Assembly (NCBI GenBank): GCA_964412845.1
Contig: CAYPQM010000218.1
Location: forward strand, 1-8,932
Source of the DNA: JAWWPY01 sp964412845
Lineage (GTDB): Bacteria > Actinomycetota > Actinomycetes > Streptosporangiales > Streptosporangiaceae
Length of the DNA: 8,932 nt
Direction of reading: 5' to 3'
The position numbers and the translations under genes were made by a program. Of this stretch, positions 6,501 through 8,932 are shown piece after piece. A model generated the notes under the pieces. The model was given only the letters and a program-made list of their open reading frames with translations, had not been told where the DNA came from and made no database searches. The stretch's first letter is position 1. Every line of letters begins with the position of its first letter.

Positions 6501-6760
6501 CCTCGGGCTTTCGTCTGGGATTAGCCCAGCCTCGCCGTTCAAATGAAAAAGTGCCTTTGAGCTGGGGCAATTGGGCTTGTCTAAGGTCCTGTCCGCCCTG
6601 AGTCAAAGGCACTTTTCAGGTGAAGAATAGCGCACGGGCTGCCCGGGTGGCGGTGTCTGCTGACGGCCGGAGGCTGGTGTCCCAGGCGGGTGCAGGCCTG
6701 CTGTGGGAGACGATGCGAGTGACCGGCCTGGGCCGGGGCCTGTCGGAGGGACTGGCCCGA
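6501..6760 (+). mobile_element. Truncated 5' piece of an IS1380-family element
   Basis: It begins with the same 13-base end, CCTCGGGCTTTCG, as the complete element at 7280. Recognisable similarity continues through the leader hairpin and the first 47 transposase codons, then stops at about 6760. No right terminal repeat is found before the VOC gene. The first 47 residues agree with the complete copy at 36 positions, so this is an older or different isoform, not a recent duplicate. Orientation is the same as that of the complete copy. Confidence 0.85.
6547..6616 (+). promoter_or_regulatory. Leader inverted repeat of the truncated IS copy
   Basis: AAAAGTGCCTTTGA (6547-6560) and TCAAAGGCACTTTT (6603-6616) are perfect 14-bp inverted repeats around a 42-base loop. 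The second arm contains AAAGG, ten bases before the GTG start at 6620. TTGAGC overlapping the end of arm one and TAAGGT in the loop resemble a promoter with a long 19-bp spacer. Confidence 0.7.
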
Positions 6761-6826
6761 AGGCAATGGCCCCCGCCGGCGCCCGCCGAGGTCAACTGCT
6801 ACGGCGGAGTTGCCCGCAAGGCGTGA
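6620..6826 (+). pseudogene. Transposase N-terminal remnant (IS1380 family)
   Basis: A GTG-initiated frame of 68 codons starts MKNSARAARVAVSADG and follows the first 47 residues of the intact transposase at 7399 closely. It then runs into unrelated sequence (about residue 48 on) and stops at 6826. None of the three catalytic acidic residues is present, so it cannot be active. It might still make a short peptide carrying the transposase's N-terminal region, which could in principle interfere with the intact enzyme; there is no direct evidence for that. Confidence 0.8.
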
Positions 6827-6879
6827 CGCGCCACGCGGGGTTCCGATGATTTTTATGGCGGCCGCCGGTCTTATCGAGC

Positions 6880-7275
6880 ATGACCATGACAACAAGAGTC
6901 CAGAGCGTGTCGATCCCGGTGGCCGATCAGGATCGGGCACTGGCGTTTTACACGGAGGTGCTCGGCTGCGAACTGCGCACCGACATCGAGGTGTGGCCCG
7001 GGGCCAGGCTGGTGGAAGTAGTGCCACCCGGGTCGAGCGTCGGCCTGGTGCTACTGCCTCCGGACAGCGAGATCCCGATGGCCGTGCGGCTGGGCACAGC
7101 CAACGCTGAGGCCGCACACGCGCGGCTTCGCCAGGCGGGCGCGAGGCTGCACAACGAAGAGGTCGTACACCTCGACGGCTCCCCGCCGATGTTCTTCTTC
7201 GCCGACCCGGACGGCAACGGGCTCGTGTACCTGGAGGAAGAGCCCGGCGGCGCCAGCGGCAACGGCCCCGTCTAA
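6880..7275 (+). CDS. VOC-fold (glyoxalase/bleomycin-resistance superfamily) protein
   Basis: A 131-residue single-chain protein made of two beta-alpha-beta-beta-beta modules. Module one is VSIPVADQDRALAFYTEVLG (about 10-29) with WPGARLVEVVPPG. Module two is VRLGTANAEAAHARLRQAG (about 69-87), ending in the family hallmark PPMFFFADPDGNGLVYLEE (102-120). The usual first metal-ligand His of glyoxalase I is Ser in VSIPV, so it is probably not a classical glyoxalase I; substrate and activity are unknown. Two in-frame ATGs lie at 6880 and 6886; a GAG at 6876-6878 sits better for the second. The gene stands alone between two IS1380 copies, and the complete IS begins four bases after its TAA. The reading frame is intact. 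Expression may depend on a local promoter in 6761-6879, where I see no clear elements. Confidence 0.85.
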   Translation: MTMTTRVQSVSIPVADQDRALAFYTEVLGCELRTDIEVWPGARLVEVVPPGSSVGLVLLPPDSEIPMAVRLGTANAEAAHARLRQAGARLHNEEVVHLDGSPPMFFFADPDGNGLVYLEEEPGGASGNGPV

Positions 7276-7279
7276 CTAG
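7276..7279. repeat. Left half of a probable 4-bp target-site duplication (CTAG)
   Basis: CTAG directly precedes the IS left end. CTA at 8930-8932 follows the right end, where the window stops one base short of confirming the full duplication. A 4-bp duplication is in the range I recall for IS1380 elements. Confidence 0.6.
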
Positions 7280-7300
7280 CCTCGGGCTTTCGACTGGCAT
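7280..7300 (+). repeat. Left terminal inverted repeat of the IS
   Basis: It reads CCTCGGGCTTTCG then ACTGGCAT. The first 13 bases are identical in the truncated copy at 6501, which independently fixes this as the element's left end. Confidence 0.8.
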
Positions 7301-7324
7301 AAGGCCGGCCTGTCCGTTTGCATG

Positions 7325-7398
7325 AAACAGTGCCTTTGACCTGGGACAATAGGGCTTGTCTAGGGTCCTATCAGCCGCACATCGAAGGCACTTTTCAC
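7325..7398 (+). promoter_or_regulatory. Transposase promoter and leader inverted repeat covering the Shine-Dalgarno sequence
   Basis: AGTGCCTTTGA (7329-7339) pairs with TCGAAGGCACT (7382-7392) over 11 positions with one G-U wobble; two further pairs follow after one mismatch. A putative -35 TTGACC (7336-7341) overlaps arm one and a -10 TAGGGT (7361-7366) lies in the loop, with a long 19-bp spacer. The likely Shine-Dalgarno GAAGG (7384-7388) is in arm two, ten bases before GTG 7399. A transcript starting in the loop lacks arm one and stays open; a read-through transcript would fold and hide the ribosome site. IS10 and IS50 are known to use this principle. Confidence 0.6.
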
Positions 7399-8769
7399 GT
7401 GAAGAATAGCGCACGCACTGCCCGTGTCACGGTGTCCTCCGACGGCAAGGGCATGGTCTCCCAGGCCGGGGCGGTCCTGCTGTGGGAGACGCTGCGGGTC
7501 ACCGGCCTGGGCCGGAACCTGTCACGCGGCCTTTCCCGGTGGCGGGCGCCGCGGGCGGTGCACGACCCGGGCAAGATCGTCGCGGACCTGGCCGCGGCGG
7601 TCGCGCTGGGCGGGGACTGCCTGGCCGACATCGCGGTACTGCGGGAGCAGCCGGACCTCGCGGGGCCGGTCGCGTCCGACCCGGTAGTATCGCGGCTGGT
7701 CACGGCGCTGGCGGCGGACGGGCCGCGGGCGCTGAAGGCGATCCGCGCCGTCCGCGCCGCGGCCCGGGAACGGGCCTGGGCGCTGGCCGGGCAGAACGCG
7801 CCCGGCGCGGACGGCAGCCTGGTCACGGTCGACCTGGACGCGACGATCGTGATCGCCCACTCGGAGAAAGACCAGGCCATGCCTACCTGGAAGCGGACCT
7901 TCGGCTTCCATCCGATGACCGCCTGGGCCGATCACGGTGCCGGCGGGAACGGCGAGCCCCTCGCGATCATGCTGCGGCCCGGGAACGCCGGCAGCAACAC
8001 CGCCGCCGACCACATCGAGGCCACCCGGCTCTCCCTGGCGCAGCTGCCCCGGCGCCTGCGCCGCAGGGTCCTGGTCCGCGCCGACTCGGCCGGCGGGACG
8101 CATGAGTTCCTGGAATGGCTGACGGCCAGGTCACGGCGGCTGCACTACTCGGCCGGCATGACGATCACCGGCGACATGCAGGCCGCGATCGGGAAAGTCC
8201 CCGCCGATGCGTGGACGCCGGCCTATGACGGCGACGGCGAGATCCGGGACGGCGCGTGGGTCGCGGACATCACCGGGCTACTCGACCTGACCTCCTGGCC
8301 TGCGGGAATGCGGGTCATCGTGCGCAAGGAGCGCCCGCACCCCGGCGCGCAGCTGCGGTTCACCGACATCGACGGCCACCGGTTCACCGCCCTGGCCACC
8401 GACACGAGGAAAGGCCAGCTCGCGGACCTGGAACTAAGGCACCGGCGGCGGGCGCGGTGCGAGGACCGGATCCGCAATGCGAAGGACACCGGGCTGCGGA
8501 ACCTACCGCTCAAGGGCTACGCCCAGAATCAGGCCTGGTGCGAGATCGTCGCCCTGGCCTGCGACCTGCTCGCCTGGACCCAGATGATCGCGCTCGCCGG
8601 CGAGGCCCGCCGCTGGGAACCGAAACGCCTGCGCCTGCGGCTTTTCAGCATCGCCGGGCGGCTCGTGCGCAGCGGCCGCCGCCTGCGGCTACGGCTCGCC
8701 GAACGATGGCCCTGGGCTGACGAGGTCACCGCCGCGATCGCCCGCCTGCAAGCCCTCCCCGCCGGCTGA
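7399..8769 (+). CDS. IS1380-family DDE transposase
   Basis: The 456-residue transposase of the surrounding element catalyses cut and rejoining at the terminal repeats. The RNase-H-like DDE core is complete: the first Asp in VTVDLDATIV (Asp145/Asp147), the second in VRADSAGG (Asp229), and the Glu in CEDRIRNAKDTGLRNLP (Glu355), followed by the family-typical QNQAWCEIVALACDLLAW. The TWKRTFGFHPMTAWAD segment is also typical. I chose GTG 7399, not the in-frame TTG at 7318. The leader residues from 7318 lie in the hairpin and promoter, a likely GAAGG ribosome site precedes GTG 7399, and the truncated copy conserves the same start (MKNSAR). No frameshift or stop interrupts it, so the element could be active. 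Confidence 0.93.
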   Translation: MKNSARTARVTVSSDGKGMVSQAGAVLLWETLRVTGLGRNLSRGLSRWRAPRAVHDPGKIVADLAAAVALGGDCLADIAVLREQPDLAGPVASDPVVSRLVTALAADGPRALKAIRAVRAAARERAWALAGQNAPGADGSLVTVDLDATIVIAHSEKDQAMPTWKRTFGFHPMTAWADHGAGGNGEPLAIMLRPGNAGSNTAADHIEATRLSLAQLPRRLRRRVLVRADSAGGTHEFLEWLTARSRRLHYSAGMTITGDMQAAIGKVPADAWTPAYDGDGEIRDGAWVADITGLLDLTSWPAGMRVIVRKERPHPGAQLRFTDIDGHRFTALATDTRKGQLADLELRHRRRARCEDRIRNAKDTGLRNLPLKGYAQNQAWCEIVALACDLLAWTQMIALAGEARRWEPKRLRLRLFSIAGRLVRSGRRLRLRLAERWPWADEVTAAIARLQALPAG

Positions 8770-8830
8770 CCGGCCGGAACACCCCTACGACCAGGAAGGA
8801 CAAACCCCGGGGCCCATGGAACCCCGCCCA

Positions 8831-8848
8831 CCCGGCGCGACAGCCGGG
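8831..8848 (+). terminator. Possible hairpin terminator in the IS tail
   Basis: CCCGGC (8831-8836) and GCCGGG (8843-8848) form a 6-bp GC stem with a six-base loop, 61 bases after the transposase stop. There is no U-tract, but many actinobacterial terminators lack one. The tail 8770-8904 shows no gene. Confidence 0.3.
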
Positions 8849-8904
8849 CAGCCCGCCATGGCCGGCACCGGAAATCACCCACCAGCCGAACAACTCAGGC
8901 CAGC

Positions 8905-8929
8905 ATGCCAGTCGCGCGAAAGATCGAGG
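8905..8929 (-). repeat. Right terminal inverted repeat of the IS
   Basis: The reverse complement reads CCTCGATCTTTCG, CGCG, ACTGGCAT. It matches the left end apart from two substitutions and the extra CGCG. It is followed by CTA at the window edge, the probable start of the duplicated CTAG target. Confidence 0.78.
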
Positions 8930-8932
8930 CTA

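Larger units (their letters stand above)
7280..8929 (+). mobile_element. Complete IS1380-family insertion sequence, 1650 bp
   Basis: The ends are CCTCGGGCTTTCG followed by ACTGGCAT on the left (7280-7300), and the inverse at 8905-8929. They differ by two substitutions and a 4-base insertion (CGCG) on the right. A CTAG/CTA flank suggests target duplication. The element holds one transposase gene, an upstream leader hairpin with a putative promoter, and a 160-bp tail. It sits immediately behind the VOC gene's stop codon. Length is normal for the family. Confidence 0.88.

Noticed and set aside
7318..7398. TTG 7318 as the transposase start
   Set aside because: It lies upstream of the putative promoter and within the leader hairpin region. 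GTG 7399 has a ribosome site and is conserved in the truncated copy.
7522..8103. Long minus-strand frame opposite the transposase (and similar ones at 4754-5308 and 5758-6372)
   Set aside because: These are antisense shadows of strongly supported genes in GC-rich DNA. They lack start signals and recognisable domains.
1..8932. CRISPR arrays, tRNA or rRNA genes, toxin-antitoxin or phage-defence genes
   Set aside because: I saw no regularly spaced repeats, no clover-leaf or rRNA-like stretches, and no proteins of those families.

Overview
The window is high-GC DNA with GC-rich third codon positions, four-base ATGA gene overlaps and GTG starts. Together with the gene families present (a peptidoglycan-binding-domain efflux adaptor, a lipoprotein, a NarL-type two-component pair and an actinobacterial-style IS1380 transposase), this points to an actinomycete. 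I cannot name a genus from the sequence alone.

Layout. Positions 1-118 hold the probable start of a minus-strand gene running off the left edge (weak call). From 4044 down to 419, on the minus strand, lies a tight four-gene operon: a Cys-rich lipoprotein, a membrane-anchored efflux adaptor with an embedded peptidoglycan-binding domain, an ABC ATPase of the MacB/LolD class, and a MacB/FtsX-type permease. Divergent from it, after a 178-bp shared control region, are a NarL/DesK-class sensor kinase (4223-5494) and its LuxR-type response regulator (5491-6165). The likely logic is that the kinase senses an envelope or drug signal, the regulator acts on the shared intergenic region, and the operon exports a hydrophobic, peptide or lipid-like substrate across the membrane and wall. 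The substrate is unknown. Three YTAAGGYC octamers in the control region are candidate operator sites.

The six-gene block is bracketed by an inverted, 88% identical 50-bp repeat (131-180 and 6237-6286), each copy with a hairpin at its outer end. Just outside the right copy is the C-terminal remnant of an actinobacterial DinB/MDMPI-like protein (6292-6486). The block may therefore have arrived or been rearranged as a unit; the alternative is that the repeat is a dispersed terminator-like element.

The right third is insertion-sequence territory. There is a truncated, diverged 5' piece of an IS1380-type element (6501 to about 6760), then an intact glyoxalase/VOC-fold gene (6880-7275), then a complete IS1380-family element (7280-8929). 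The complete element has recognisable terminal inverted repeats, a probable 4-bp CTAG target duplication and a 456-residue DDE transposase. Both IS copies conserve a long inverted repeat in the transposase leader. It contains the likely Shine-Dalgarno sequence, and its upstream arm overlaps the putative -35 box, an arrangement expected to block transposase translation from read-through transcripts.
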